From Methylogaea oryzae (GTDB lineage: Bacteria > Pseudomonadota > Gammaproteobacteria > Methylococcales > Methylococcaceae), in contig NZ_AP019782.1 of the NCBI RefSeq assembly GCF_019669985.1, positions 1,730,001 through 1,794,000 on the forward strand: a stretch of DNA of 64,000 bases, written 5' to 3'. The notes beneath the pieces are model-generated. The model ran no database searches. It was not told where the DNA came from and saw nothing but the letters and a program-made list of their open reading frames with translations. Below, one piece after another: positions 46,501 through 53,641 of this stretch (positions are counted from its first letter, which is position 1; each line of letters starts with the position of its first letter). Made by a program: the position numbers and the translations under genes.

Positions 46501-48520
46501 GGTGGAAGGCCAGCACCGGGTCCAGCGGCTGGCCGCGCTCGTTGCGCCGGCGGATGTAGGCGGCCATGTCGCCGTTGCCGTCGCGCTGGAAGTTGAGGCA
46601 GCGGGTCACGCCCACCACCTTTTCCACGCCGTTGATGAGGCCGGCGTATTGCAGCATGAACTCCAGCAACTGGTCGCCCAGGCCCAGGTGCTGCGCTTCC
46701 GGCAGCACATTGACGGTGACGAGTTGCAGCAGCGGGCCGTCGTCCCGGTGCAAGGCGCCGGCCTGGGCGAAGCTGCTGCGGGCCAGCTCGTCCGCCGTGA
46801 CGATGCGCTGGCTGTATATGGCGGCGACGATGCGGCCGTCCATTTCCAGCAGGCATTGGCCTTTGGGAAAGCGTTGCAGGCGTTGGCGCAGGCCGTCTTC
46901 GGCGGTGCGCAGCGGTTCCGCCCAGCAGGCGTTTTCCAGCTGCAGCAGGGCGGGGAGATCGGCCTCGCTGGCCAGGCGCAGGCGGTAGGGGCGCTGCTCG
47001 AACCAGTTGAGGGTGATGCGGCAGAACGGCAGGGTGCGCGGGTAGCGCTGCTGGAATTCCGGCTTGGCGAACAGGCCGGCTTCCGCCGCCGTCAGCAGGA
47101 AATCCGCCGCTTCCACCAATTGCTGCTTGGAAAAAGCCTGCAGTGCGTCGAAATGCAGGCTTTCGGCCAAGTCCAGATTGCGGCCGGCGCTTATCGCGTC
47201 CAGGCAGTGCACCTCCAGGATCAGCAGGCCGTGGCGGCTGGACAGCCGTGCCCAGCGCTCCAAGTGTTCGTACAGCCCTTGGATGGCGTCGGCGGGGGCG
47301 ATGGCGGAACCGTCGTCGGCGACGAACACGCCTTGGTAGGGAATCTTCCGGCGGGCCGCCAGCCGTTCCGACTCGGCGGGCGGAAGCCAGGGCCGGTCGT
47401 GGTCCAGGAAGGAGCGCACGTGCAGGATGTTTTCGCAGTCGGCGATGCCCAGGGCTTGCAGGTCGCGCTCCAGCTTTTGCGGATCGCCCACGTCGCCTTG
47501 CACGACCCGGTGCGGCACGCCGTCGGCGCGCAGGTTGGCGGCGGCCACCTCCAGCGCTTCCATGTTGTAGTCGATGCCGATCATGGTGAGCGGATAGCGG
47601 TCCAGCACTTGGCCGCGGGCGGTGTGCTCCGCCACGTGGCGGTAAATGCGCCGCAGCAGCGTGCCGTCGCCGCTGCCCATGTCGGCCACATAGGCCGGCT
47701 GTTGTTCGAAGGGCTGGCGGTCGAAAATGGCCTGGATGGCGGCGTCGAAATCCTGGAAGAATTTTTCGTGCTGGAAGCCGCTGGCGATCACGTTGAGGCT
47801 GCGGTCCAGGTGGGTTTCGGCGTCCATTGCCGTGTGCTCGAACACGGCGCGCGGGTCGCCGAACAGCAGTTGCGGCAGCCGCGCCAGCAGCGGCGTGTAG
47901 GAGGCGGTGACGCCCAGCACCAGCATGCGTTCCACCAGGTGGCGGCCCACTTCGGTCCATGCCGGTTTGTCGCTCTCGCCGTCGATCCAGCCCTTGGCGC
48001 GGAACAGGTCGAGCAGGGCGCCGCGCAGCGGCTGCGGAAGGGGCGCGAGCAGCGGTTGGGACGCCTCCTCCAGCAGGCCTTGGCCGCGCAAGGCGAACAA
48101 CAGGGGGATCAGCAATACGCCGTCGATGAGGTCGGCGTCGCGTTCGTCGTCCAACCCCCAGCGCCGCCGCGACAGGGGCGTCCACTCGCAATAGCGTTGG
48201 GCCGCATCGCTGAGCAGTTGCGGCGAGCCGGCCGGGAAGCGGTACAGTTCCAGCAATTCCCGCGGGATATGGCGGCGCATGGCCGCGGCCTTGGCGGGCG
48301 CGTAGCGTCCTTCATCGTCGCGGCTCAGCCAGTGCAGGGAGCGCAGCAGGCGCAAGGCCACCCGCAGCGGACCGCCGTTGGCGTCCAGGGATAGTCGGAT
48401 GGCGTCCTCGCTCAACGGGCCGCGGCTTTCCAGCAACTCGAACAGGCCGCGTTCTTGCGCGGCCAGGATGACGGGAACGGCGACGAAGCCGTGGGCGTAG
48501 CGGTTAACGAGATTGAGCAT
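40574..48520 (-). CDS. PKS-1: MT-GNAT-ACP loading module plus KS-DH-cMT-KR-ACP
   Basis: A 2648-residue type I PKS that starts the assembly line. Residues 1 to about 500 form a methyltransferase-like domain (MGSGDGT near 277). A GNAT domain follows (about 503-705), then an ACP (MGLDSL near 760). This order matches the chain-initiation regions of SxtA, AprA and GphF, where the GNAT decarboxylates a malonyl-type starter, sometimes after methylation. The extension module has KS (DTACSSSL near 1000, HGTGT near 1137), no AT, DH with an intact HxxxGxxxxP near 1390, cMT (LEIGAGTGG near 1855), KR with Tyr in NYAAAN near 2375, and ACP (QGMDSL near 2536). After the KS, only a FQGKRYW post-AT remnant precedes the DH. 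Two repeat elements lie in its linkers. The helical C terminus is a likely docking segment for PKS-2. I see no strong ribosome binding site at the ATG. Confidence 0.95.
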   Translation of the reverse strand: MLNLVNRYAHGFVAVPVILAAQERGLFELLESRGPLSEDAIRLSLDANGGPLRVALRLLRSLHWLSRDDEGRYAPAKAAAMRRHIPRELLELYRFPAGSPQLLSDAAQRYCEWTPLSRRRWGLDDERDADLIDGVLLIPLLFALRGQGLLEEASQPLLAPLPQPLRGALLDLFRAKGWIDGESDKPAWTEVGRHLVERMLVLGVTASYTPLLARLPQLLFGDPRAVFEHTAMDAETHLDRSLNVIASGFQHEKFFQDFDAAIQAIFDRQPFEQQPAYVADMGSGDGTLLRRIYRHVAEHTARGQVLDRYPLTMIGIDYNMEALEVAAANLRADGVPHRVVQGDVGDPQKLERDLQALGIADCENILHVRSFLDHDRPWLPPAESERLAARRKIPYQGVFVADDGSAIAPADAIQGLYEHLERWARLSSRHGLLILEVHCLDAISAGRNLDLAESLHFDALQAFSKQQLVEAADFLLTAAEAGLFAKPEFQQRYPRTLPFCRITLNWFEQRPYRLRLASEADLPALLQLENACWAEPLRTAEDGLRQRLQRFPKGQCLLEMDGRIVAAIYSQRIVTADELARSSFAQAGALHRDDGPLLQLVTVNVLPEAQHLGLGDQLLEFMLQYAGLINGVEKVVGVTRCLNFQRDGNGDMAAYIRRRNERGQPLDPVLAFHHHHGASIEYVLPGYRPEDTDNQDCGVLIGYDLLHRRPGGHAPASPAESAASPSAAAVVERCTRDVLGPRRESRFAMAATFKDMGLDSLDLLELRTQLNHAAQLQLEPVFFFRYSSPKAVAEYLQNAGGETLEPPPKPALAPSPLSPRERARVGDLNHIAIIGIGCRFPGGADSAEAYWQLLLDGRDAIGEPPPGRGNGELDPANFPATAEMPALRQGGFIDGADRFDAAFFGIAPREAQRMDPQQRLLLEVSWQALEHAGIDPRGLEGSATGVFVGLFGHDYEMLQQNSIAEAELDAYCSTGVAPSVAAGRLSYTLGLQGPALTLDTACSSSLVAVHLACRSLRDGECGLALAAGVNLILAPQASIAFSRAGMLSTDGRCRTFDALANGYVRGEGCGVVVLKPLERALADGDDIYAVVRGSAVNQDGRSNGLTAPNGQAQEAVIRNALQAADVAPGAVRYVEAHGTGTPLGDPVEVHALQAVYGESRPGNFPLVIGSAKTNIGHLEAAAGMAGLIKTALALHHGQIPRHLHFRQANSHLDLRTVPTLVPTHTLPWPRQADRPRLAGISSFGYSGTNAHVILAEAPPTTSTAATHRPAAVPPRRFQGKRYWLPQSASLGKGMKGERNAVEISIKASSPRQGMPGPMAQDGAWDTVSAPSLVMDAGNPCRQDGINTTRNSTALPWGTNHPLLGHRLPLSAAVSVFDSPLGQAAPSYLLSHRLNGSAVLPAAALLEMALAAARQLATTPATGYSISGLSFERPLPLGESAPRRVQLLLLPEQPAGSWQFRLASGDGEAAWTQHAQGRVAASTQTALPLDLAALRARLTDEVPLAAFRDELHRRGLQLDDALAALQTLWRGDGESLCRIRLPQAAASEASAYHCHPLLLDAALSSALVNLDSSSAHILAGIDNFLWLGGMADELWCHCRLESQQGTRRRLNLTLCDGQGQAIALAEGCTFAALETAVQPEVWTNWLYQLQWRPDPQAARSRPALPAPQAVEAALQSLTTQLGTDDAAARLAGLQPQLERLSFLYVSTALRGLGWNPAAGERCSVEALAERLGITAGHRCLFRRLLEILQEENLVALQGEGLDVIRAPGEPAPQSLCEQLLAQYPEAGDELRLLSRCGDHLAQVLRGDCAPLTLLFPDADPATLARLYQHAPTFAPMHRLLDETIRRLPHKHGLRILEIGAGTGGTSAWLLPHLGENCEYVFTDVSAHFFDAARQRFAAYPCLQFRKLDIEQPPQTQGFEAGRYDLVVASNVLHATRDLAATVGHARSLLAPGGQLLLVEGTAPRRWIDLIFGLLEGWWAFADHALRPYYPLLSAQRWEELLAAQDFDAVAAIAPANAETLLFPQALILARNSSQTQTRLIFADARGVSERLAEQCQAQGDTCLLVRPGEDYAKLSPGEYRLDPLQAEHYRRLLRDAGDDITSIVHLWNLDISEADAGDACTSALYLSQALLRSANPPPLWLVTQGAAAIEAAEPFQAPLWGFGLVLEKEHPELRCRLLDLDPAKRADAADDLIQALDNPGTEPRSAVRDGRFYLPRLARLAAPINGLAVQPDAAYLITGGLGGMGLRLAAWLVEKGARQLVLAGRSAPSEQAQRVLEALAGQGAQIDVRQADVGSNEQTAALVAAIPRLRGVIHCAGVFSDALIQNQQRSQFQQVLAAKALGAWHLHQATQGLELDMFLLCSSAFSLLPSAGLANYAAANAFLDGLAAARRRLGLPGLSLNWGPWDQVGMAQAVGERREAQWTAAGIRPMAPEAALAAMDRLLGSDLAQAAVMDVDWQRFLPPGETAPAYLAEWLTPAAAPTQPTAAPILQRLHSATASQRQALLRDHVAHLAAQVLGFGPGEELDLRRGLFDQGMDSLTAMELRNKLQRDLALPLPATIAMEHPSVAALGDYLAGKLSDTAPMQSPTADSARICERDREKEIAPPASSAPASAIAPNSPAEPASEEAAIAAELLELERLLDAIQCRSD
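44495..44600. repeat. Compound palindromic repeat in the KS-DH linker of PKS-1
   Basis: Two TGCCGGCAT units (44496-44504 and 44509-44517) are followed by CCCCGGCA / TGCCGGGG arms (44573-44580, 44586-44593) and by other near-palindromes such as GGTGCCGAAACGGTGTCCCATGCACC. The whole is read in frame as about 35 extra residues. It lies in the same KS-to-DH interval that lacks an AT domain. Confidence 0.72.
46054..46074. repeat. REP-like perfect palindrome in the ACP-KS linker of PKS-1
   Basis: CCCTCTCCC-TGG-GGGAGAGGG is a nine-base perfect inverted repeat of the same type as those at 20633-20653 and 31010-31030. It is read as PLSPRERARVG immediately before the KS domain. Confidence 0.82.
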
Positions 48521-48606
48521 GACGGGATTGCCGATGGGAGCGTTGCGCGGTGGGCGTCGGCGCGGAAACCGTCGACGGCGCTCGCCGAGTCCGTAGGGAG
48601 GATGCC
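48521..48606. promoter_or_regulatory. Divergent intergenic region, presumed promoters of both biosynthetic transcripts
   Basis: Only 86 bases separate the PKS-1 start (minus strand) from the O-methyltransferase start (plus strand). The region is GC-rich. I cannot pick out convincing -35/-10 boxes or an operator. Its position makes it the likely control point for the 45-kb leftward gene run. AGGGAGG at 48595-48601 is the ribosome binding site of the rightward gene. Confidence 0.4.
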
Positions 48607-49653
48607 ATGTTATGCTTCGCCAATGATTTGCCGAATCAACGGTACGAACTCCCTGACGCCGATCTTGTTTCTATGATACGCGAAATCGTTATGAAGGCTG
48701 GCGCGGCGCGCCTGCTTTATGTTGCCGCCAAACTGCAGATCGCCGACTTGTTGGCCGCCGGTCCCCAGTCCAGCGGCGCGTTGGCGGCCCGCTTGAACGC
48801 GCACCCGGCCACGTTGCACCGCTTGTTGCGCGGCTGGACCGCTTGCGGCATTTTGCGGGAAACCGATGACGGCGTTTTCGCCCTGGCGCCCGAGGGACAG
48901 CCGCTGCGCCGCGATGCGGAAAACTCCCAGTGGTACACGGTGATGGAGTGGGGCGAGGTGATCGACAAGGCCATGGGCGGCCTGCTGCATGCGGTGGAAA
49001 CCGGCGAGACGCCGTTCGATCACGTGTTCGGCATGAGCGTATGGGACTACCGCGCCCAGCATCCCACCGCCGGCGGCATTTTCCACGCCAACGTGGCCGC
49101 CGCCACCGCGCGCATCGTGGCGGCGCTGTTGCAAGCCTACGATTTCAGCGACGCGCGCTGCATGGTGGACGTGGGCGGCGGACAAGGCGCGCTGGTGGGC
49201 GGCGTATTGCAAGCCCATGCCGGGTTGCGCGGGGTGTTGTACGAGAAATACCCGGAGGGCGCGGCGGACAACCTGGCTGCCCTGGGCGTGGCCGACCGTT
49301 GCGAGGTGCGCCAAGGGGATTTCTTCGAGTCCGTTCCGGCCGGCGGCGACGTTTACCTGCTCAAAGCCGTGATCCACGACTGGAACGACGAGGAATCGGC
49401 GCGCATCCTGCGCCTGTGCCGCGCCGCCATGGCGCCGGGCGGCCGGCTGCTGGTGCTGGAACGCTGCCTGCCGGAGCGCGCCGAGGCCGGCAGCGAGACC
49501 ATTTTCAGCGACGTGCTGATGCTGGTGCTGGAACACGGCCGCGAGCGCACCGAAAGCGAATTCCGCGGCTTGCTTGCGGAGGCGGGTTTCGGCCTGGTGC
49601 GGCGCATTCCCATCGACATAGAAGATGCCTGTCTGTTGGAAGCGCGGGCGTGA
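48607..49653 (+). CDS. SAM-dependent O-methyltransferase (family 2)
   Basis: A 348-residue cytosolic protein of the O-methyltransferase family 2 type. It has an N-terminal winged-helix dimerisation region, the SAM-binding motif VDVGGGQG at 187-194, and the catalytic-region pattern AVIHDWNDEE, where the His is the usual general base. Family members methylate phenolic or polyketide hydroxyls. A tyrosine side chain or a hydroxyl of this product is a plausible target. The start is set at the ATG at 48607 because AGGGAGG lies five bases upstream. An upstream in-frame ATG at 48550 has no such site. It is transcribed divergently from the PKS genes and lies 16 bases before the exporter gene, so the two form one operon. 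Confidence 0.88.
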   Translation: MLCFANDLPNQRYELPDADLVSMIREIVMKAGAARLLYVAAKLQIADLLAAGPQSSGALAARLNAHPATLHRLLRGWTACGILRETDDGVFALAPEGQPLRRDAENSQWYTVMEWGEVIDKAMGGLLHAVETGETPFDHVFGMSVWDYRAQHPTAGGIFHANVAAATARIVAALLQAYDFSDARCMVDVGGGQGALVGGVLQAHAGLRGVLYEKYPEGAADNLAALGVADRCEVRQGDFFESVPAGGDVYLLKAVIHDWNDEESARILRLCRAAMAPGGRLLVLERCLPERAEAGSETIFSDVLMLVLEHGRERTESEFRGLLAEAGFGLVRRIPIDIEDACLLEARA

Positions 49654-49669
49654 GGGGACGAATCAAGGC

Positions 49670-51310
49670 ATGACTTTGTTAGAACTGATTAAGCGGGAGG
49701 ACGCTCTCACCCGCCGCAATATCATCATCGGTGCCACGCTTTGCGGCTTGGCCAACGCCGGCCTGCTGGCGGTGATCAACGCTTCCACCAGCGCCAAGGG
49801 GGGCGAGCCGGCCAATCCCCGCATGTTCCTGATTTTCCTGCTGCTGATGGCGATTTACTACCTGTGTTATCGCTACACGTTCCACAAAACCACGGCGATT
49901 TTCCAAAGCGCGCTGCACAAGGTGAAGGTTCGCGTGGCCGACAAAATCCGCCGCGCTGAATACCAGGAGCTGGAAAAGCTCGGCGTGGCGGAAATCTACG
50001 ACCGCATCGCCGAAAGCCTGACCGTCATCTCCGACTCCGCCACGGCGCTGACCACCTGCGTGCAATCGGCGGTCATGGTGGGTTTCACCGCCATCTACAT
50101 GGCTTCGCTGTCCATGGTGGCGTTCGGCCTGACCTTCGCCCTGGTGGCGGCGGGCCTGTCCATCTACACCCTCAACGCCGAACAGATCAAAGCCTATTTG
50201 CGCCACACGGCGCTGACCCGCTTGAGCTTTTTCGACGGCCTGACCGATTTGCTCAAGGGCGCCAAGGAAGTGAAGTTCAACCACCAGCGCGGCGAGGATT
50301 TGTACCAGGACATCCACGCCATCGCCGATTCGCTGCGCGGCAGCACGGAAAAAGCCCACCATCTGCTGGACGACAACACCCTGTTCGCCCAATGCAATTT
50401 TTTCGCCCTGCTCGGCGCGGTGGCGTTCATCGTGCCGCAGTATGTGTCCATCGAGTCGGAATCCACCACGTCGCTAATCGCGGGCATCATCTTCATCATG
50501 GGGCCGCTGTCCGGCGTGATTCTGGGCATACCCGCCTTCACCCGCGCCAATCTGGCGGCGGAAAACATCCAGGTGCTGGAAACCAAGTTGAGCGCCGCTT
50601 GCGGCGGTTGGGAGGAGGCGGAAACGGCCCACGATCCGTGGCCATCCGGCCGCTTCGGCAAAATCGAGGCACGGGACCTGGTTTACCACTATTTCGACGA
50701 CGCCAGCCAGGACGGTTTCCAAATCGGCCCGCTGGATTTGGATATTTCCAGCGGCGAAATCCTGTTCATCGTCGGCGGCAACGGCAGCGGCAAATCGACC
50801 TTGCTCAAGGTGTTGACGGCGTTGTATTCCCCCAGCAGCGGACATTTGCTCATGGACGGCCGCGCCGTGGACAGGAGGAGCGCGCCGGCTTACCGGCAGC
50901 GGTTCTCGGTGATCTTCGGCGATTTCCACTTGTTCAAGAAGCTCTACGGTTTGGGCGGCGTGGACGAGGCCCGCGTGCGCGAGCTGTTGCGGCAGATGCA
51001 GATCGACCGGAAGACGTCGTTCGTGGACGGGCGTTTCACCACGCTGGATCTGTCTACCGGCCAGCGCAAGCGTTTGGCGATGATCGTCGCCCTGCTGGAA
51101 GACCGGGAAATTTATGCGTTCGACGAATGGGCGGCAGACCAGGATCCGGAATTCCGCCGTTATTTCTACCAGGAAATGATTCAGGACCTGAAGCGCCAGG
51201 GCAAAACCGTCATTGTCGTGACCCACGACGACCAGTATTTCCATTGCGCCGACCGGGTCGTCACCATGGAGTACGGCCGGATTCGTTCGGTGCGGGAGGG
51301 GACTCCCTAA
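49670..51310 (+). CDS. Cyclic-peptide ABC exporter (PvdE/SyrD family)
   Basis: A 546-residue inner-membrane half transporter: an N-terminal membrane domain with about six hydrophobic segments, followed by a nucleotide-binding domain. Walker A is GGNGSGKS near 370, the signature is LSTGQRKR near 460, and Walker B is YAFDEW near 482. LSTGQ with FDEWAADQDPxFR is typical of the PvdE/SyrD subfamily that moves siderophore precursors and lipopeptides across the inner membrane. Sitting directly after the methyltransferase and beside the synthetases, it is the best candidate for product export. The ATG at 49670 has a weak AAGG just upstream. It ends 25 bases from the convergent thioesterase gene. Confidence 0.93.
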   Translation: MTLLELIKREDALTRRNIIIGATLCGLANAGLLAVINASTSAKGGEPANPRMFLIFLLLMAIYYLCYRYTFHKTTAIFQSALHKVKVRVADKIRRAEYQELEKLGVAEIYDRIAESLTVISDSATALTTCVQSAVMVGFTAIYMASLSMVAFGLTFALVAAGLSIYTLNAEQIKAYLRHTALTRLSFFDGLTDLLKGAKEVKFNHQRGEDLYQDIHAIADSLRGSTEKAHHLLDDNTLFAQCNFFALLGAVAFIVPQYVSIESESTTSLIAGIIFIMGPLSGVILGIPAFTRANLAAENIQVLETKLSAACGGWEEAETAHDPWPSGRFGKIEARDLVYHYFDDASQDGFQIGPLDLDISSGEILFIVGGNGSGKSTLLKVLTALYSPSSGHLLMDGRAVDRRSAPAYRQRFSVIFGDFHLFKKLYGLGGVDEARVRELLRQMQIDRKTSFVDGRFTTLDLSTGQRKRLAMIVALLEDREIYAFDEWAADQDPEFRRYFYQEMIQDLKRQGKTVIVVTHDDQYFHCADRVVTMEYGRIRSVREGTP

Positions 51311-51335
51311 TCCAGTCGCCGCAGCGGCAAGGGGG

Positions 51336-52115
51336 CTAGGACAGGCTCGGGTGATCGAGCAGGCTGTCGATGACGGCCGCGATTTGGTCGGCCAGGTAAA
51401 AGTGGCCGCCGGGAAATAGCCGCATGTCGAACGGGCCGCGGGAGCAATCCTGCCAGCCTTGCAGGCGCTGGGTTGGCGTGTGGCGGTCGCCGTCGCCGCC
51501 GAACGCGCGAATCGGACAGCTCAGCGGCGGCCGTTGCGGGGGGCGGTAATCGGCCACCAGTCCCATGTCGGCGCGCAGGGTGGGGACATACAGTTCGCGC
51601 AGGGCCGGGTTTTCCAGAATGGCCGGGGCGATGCCGCCGTATTCGTCGGCCAGGGCGTCGATGAAGGCGGCGTCGTCCAGGTGCAGCAAATGCCGGGGGC
51701 CGCTGCCGTCGCCGGGCGGCGTGCGGCCGGACGGCGCCAGCAATAGCGGTTCCTCCTGGCCCAGGTCGCGCAACACGTGGGCCAGTTCGAAAGCGGCGAG
51801 GGCGCCCAGGCTGTGGCCGAACAGCACGGTGGGTTTGGCGGGCAGCCGCGCCAGGCATTGTCCCAAGGCTTCGGCCACGGCGGTTAAGCTGGCGGCGAGC
51901 GGTTCGCGGAAGCGGCCCTCGCGGCCCGGCAGCTGCGCTATCCAAAGCTCCACTCGGGGCGGAAGCCGCTGCGCCCAGGGGCGGAAAAACGACGCACCGC
52001 CGCCGGCATGAGGAATGCACACTAAGCGCAGGGTGGCGTCGGAACGGCGCGGCGGTCCCACCAGCCAACGGGTGTCGTCGCTGTTGCGCCAAGGTTCGCT
52101 GTGCGGCGCGTTCAA
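51336..52115 (-). CDS. Type II (stand-alone) thioesterase
   Basis: A 259-residue alpha/beta-hydrolase of the type II thioesterase family, which clears misprimed or stalled carrier proteins in PKS and NRPS systems. Family marks are CIPHAGGGASFF near the N terminus, the nucleophile elbow GHSLG with Ser near residue 100, and the C-terminal catalytic His in PGGHFYL near 235. No ATG lies close upstream of the domain. The best start is a TTG at 52115 that overlaps the SPFH stop as TTGA. A GTG about 19 codons later is an alternative. The same frame stays open upstream through the SPFH gene, but that extension is out of frame with it and is not coding. It is co-directional with the membrane genes upstream and faces the exporter gene. 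Confidence 0.87.
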   Translation of the reverse strand: MNAPHSEPWRNSDDTRWLVGPPRRSDATLRLVCIPHAGGGASFFRPWAQRLPPRVELWIAQLPGREGRFREPLAASLTAVAEALGQCLARLPAKPTVLFGHSLGALAAFELAHVLRDLGQEEPLLLAPSGRTPPGDGSGPRHLLHLDDAAFIDALADEYGGIAPAILENPALRELYVPTLRADMGLVADYRPPQRPPLSCPIRAFGGDGDRHTPTQRLQGWQDCSRGPFDMRLFPGGHFYLADQIAAVIDSLLDHPSLS

Positions 52116-53212
52116 GGTTTGCCGGTGTCCTGGGGCTGGGGCTGGGGCTGAGGCAAAGGTTGGGACTGGGGCGTAGGGATGTTGGGCGGTTGTATGGGCG
52201 GCGGCGTGCCGATTGCCGGCAAGGACGACAGCGGCGGCGACGGCATGGCGCCCAGGGAGCCGGGGGCCGGCAACTTGGTTGTGGTCGGCGCGTTTTTGCC
52301 CGCGGGCGTCGAGGCGGCCACCGGCGGCGCGGCGGTGATGTCGCTGCCCAGCAGCAAAGGCAATCCGCCCGCCACGGTGCCGCCGCCCACGATCACGACC
52401 TTGGCGTTGTTGGAACTGGCCAATTGCAACGTGGCGTGGATGCCGGCCAGGCGCAGGTAGCTGGCGACGTCGGCCGGGCCGATCTGGTCGAACAGGGCGC
52501 GCACGCCGCTGCCTTCGATTTGCTTGCGCTGCGCTTCCTTGGCTTCCGACTGCAGGCGGAAGTCGTATTCCAGCTGTTGCTGGTACTGCTCGATTTTCCG
52601 CTCGATGGCCGAGGCCACTCGCTCCGGCAGTTCGATCTCCTTGATCATCACGTCGTCCATGTCGATCAGGTTGACATTCTCGGCGCTGTAGATGTTTTCC
52701 TCGACCAGGCGCTCGCGGATCAGCGAAAGAATCTCGTTTTGCACCTGGAGCCGGTAAGTGGTGTAAAACTCTTCCGCCGTGTACTGGGAAATCAGCACGC
52801 GGGCGGTGGAGCCGATTTCCGGCACCAGCATGACTTTTACGTAGTCGGGGCCGACGTTTTTGTGCAGATGGCCGACCCAGCGGTGGCTGATGCGAAAGCG
52901 GAAGGATATGGTGGCTTTGACTGCCAGGCCGTCTTTGGTGATGACGTCGAACTCCTGGTTGACCACCTGCAGCCGCGTGTCGTAGTTGTACACCTCGTTC
53001 CACGGCAGCTTGAAATGCGTGCCTTCGGAGAGCGACTCGTTCAGGTCCGTGCCGCCGCCGAATCGGTACCACATGATGCCCCGATAGCCGGCGGGTATGG
53101 TGAACAGCACCGTCGGCGCGAAGTACACCAGCAGCAGGCCGAAAATCATGGCCGCCAACGTGATGGTCATCATGTAGCGTTGGACGAAGCGCCGCAAACT
53201 CTCGAATTTCAT
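52112..53212 (-). CDS. SPFH/band-7 (prohibitin-like) membrane protein
   Basis: A 366-residue membrane-anchored protein. One transmembrane helix at about 13-35 is followed by an SPFH/band-7 domain to about 240. This includes AGYRGIMWYRFGGG and a long helical stretch with IERKIEQYQQQLEYDF. A low-complexity Pro/Ala/Gln-rich tail ends in repeated Pro-Gln. SPFH proteins form large membrane scaffolds linked to protease control or lipid microdomains. Its exact role here is unknown. Its stop overlaps the probable start of the thioesterase, so the two are likely co-translated. A small two-helix membrane protein lies 52 bases upstream. No strong ribosome binding site is visible. Confidence 0.85.
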   Translation of the reverse strand: MKFESLRRFVQRYMMTITLAAMIFGLLLVYFAPTVLFTIPAGYRGIMWYRFGGGTDLNESLSEGTHFKLPWNEVYNYDTRLQVVNQEFDVITKDGLAVKATISFRFRISHRWVGHLHKNVGPDYVKVMLVPEIGSTARVLISQYTAEEFYTTYRLQVQNEILSLIRERLVEENIYSAENVNLIDMDDVMIKEIELPERVASAIERKIEQYQQQLEYDFRLQSEAKEAQRKQIEGSGVRALFDQIGPADVASYLRLAGIHATLQLASSNNAKVVIVGGGTVAGGLPLLLGSDITAAPPVAASTPAGKNAPTTTKLPAPGSLGAMPSPPLSSLPAIGTPPPIQPPNIPTPQSQPLPQPQPQPQDTGKP

Positions 53213-53264
53213 GGGGTGGCTGTGGTGGCGGTTGCTGTTGGTCCCTGCCGGGGTCCTTGAACGG

Positions 53265-53450
53265 TCAGCGCGGGGACTCGGGGTCCTTGGCGGCGCTTTT
53301 GGTGATGTAGAGCAAGAACAAAGTCAGGAACGGCGTAATGACGATGGACAGCAGCAAGGTCACCAGAAATCCCGGCTTCCTGCCGATGCCGCACAGGCCG
53401 ACCAGCAGGGCCATGATCAAGTAGTAAATGGTGAAAACGTAGGCTGTCAT
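53265..53450 (-). CDS. Small two-helix membrane protein, function unknown
   Basis: A 61-residue protein with two strongly hydrophobic segments (about 4-22 and 28-50) joined by a short basic loop with GRKPG, and a charged tail. It is transcribed just ahead of the SPFH gene and probably belongs to its operon. I do not recognise a family. Codon structure and hydrophobic pattern suggest a real protein, but no clear ribosome binding site precedes the ATG. Confidence 0.6.
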   Translation of the reverse strand: MTAYVFTIYYLIMALLVGLCGIGRKPGFLVTLLLSIVITPFLTLFLLYITKSAAKDPESPR

Positions 53451-53540
53451 GGCAAAACGCTATTCCGAAACATGACGAAAACGGCTCCCGATACGGGCAG
53501 GGTAGGCCCCGTCGGTTCGTCGGCATCGGGAAGGAAGGCG

Positions 53541-53570
53541 GAAAAAGCCGGTTCGCGCTTCCCCGGCTTT
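53541..53570 (-). terminator. Probable intrinsic terminator after the DUF697-like gene
   Basis: On the minus strand, AAAGCCGG and CCGGCTTT form an eight-base stem with an eleven-base loop (53544-53551 with 53563-53570). The T run at the end of the second arm extends to five Ts. It lies about 70 bases after the stop of the gene at 53642, in a 190-base intergenic stretch that otherwise shows nothing. Confidence 0.6.
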
Positions 53571-53641
53571 CTTCCGTCTTGAAAGAGAAAGAAAGCCGAA
53601 ACGGGTAAACAGGGGGCGGTATGGGGGGCGCCCCGCATCGA

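Noticed and set aside
51336-53072. A single 578-residue protein covering the thioesterase and upstream sequence
   Set aside because: The upstream part is an out-of-frame reading of the SPFH gene, which has clear band-7 features in its own frame. The thioesterase fold starts only after the SPFH stop.
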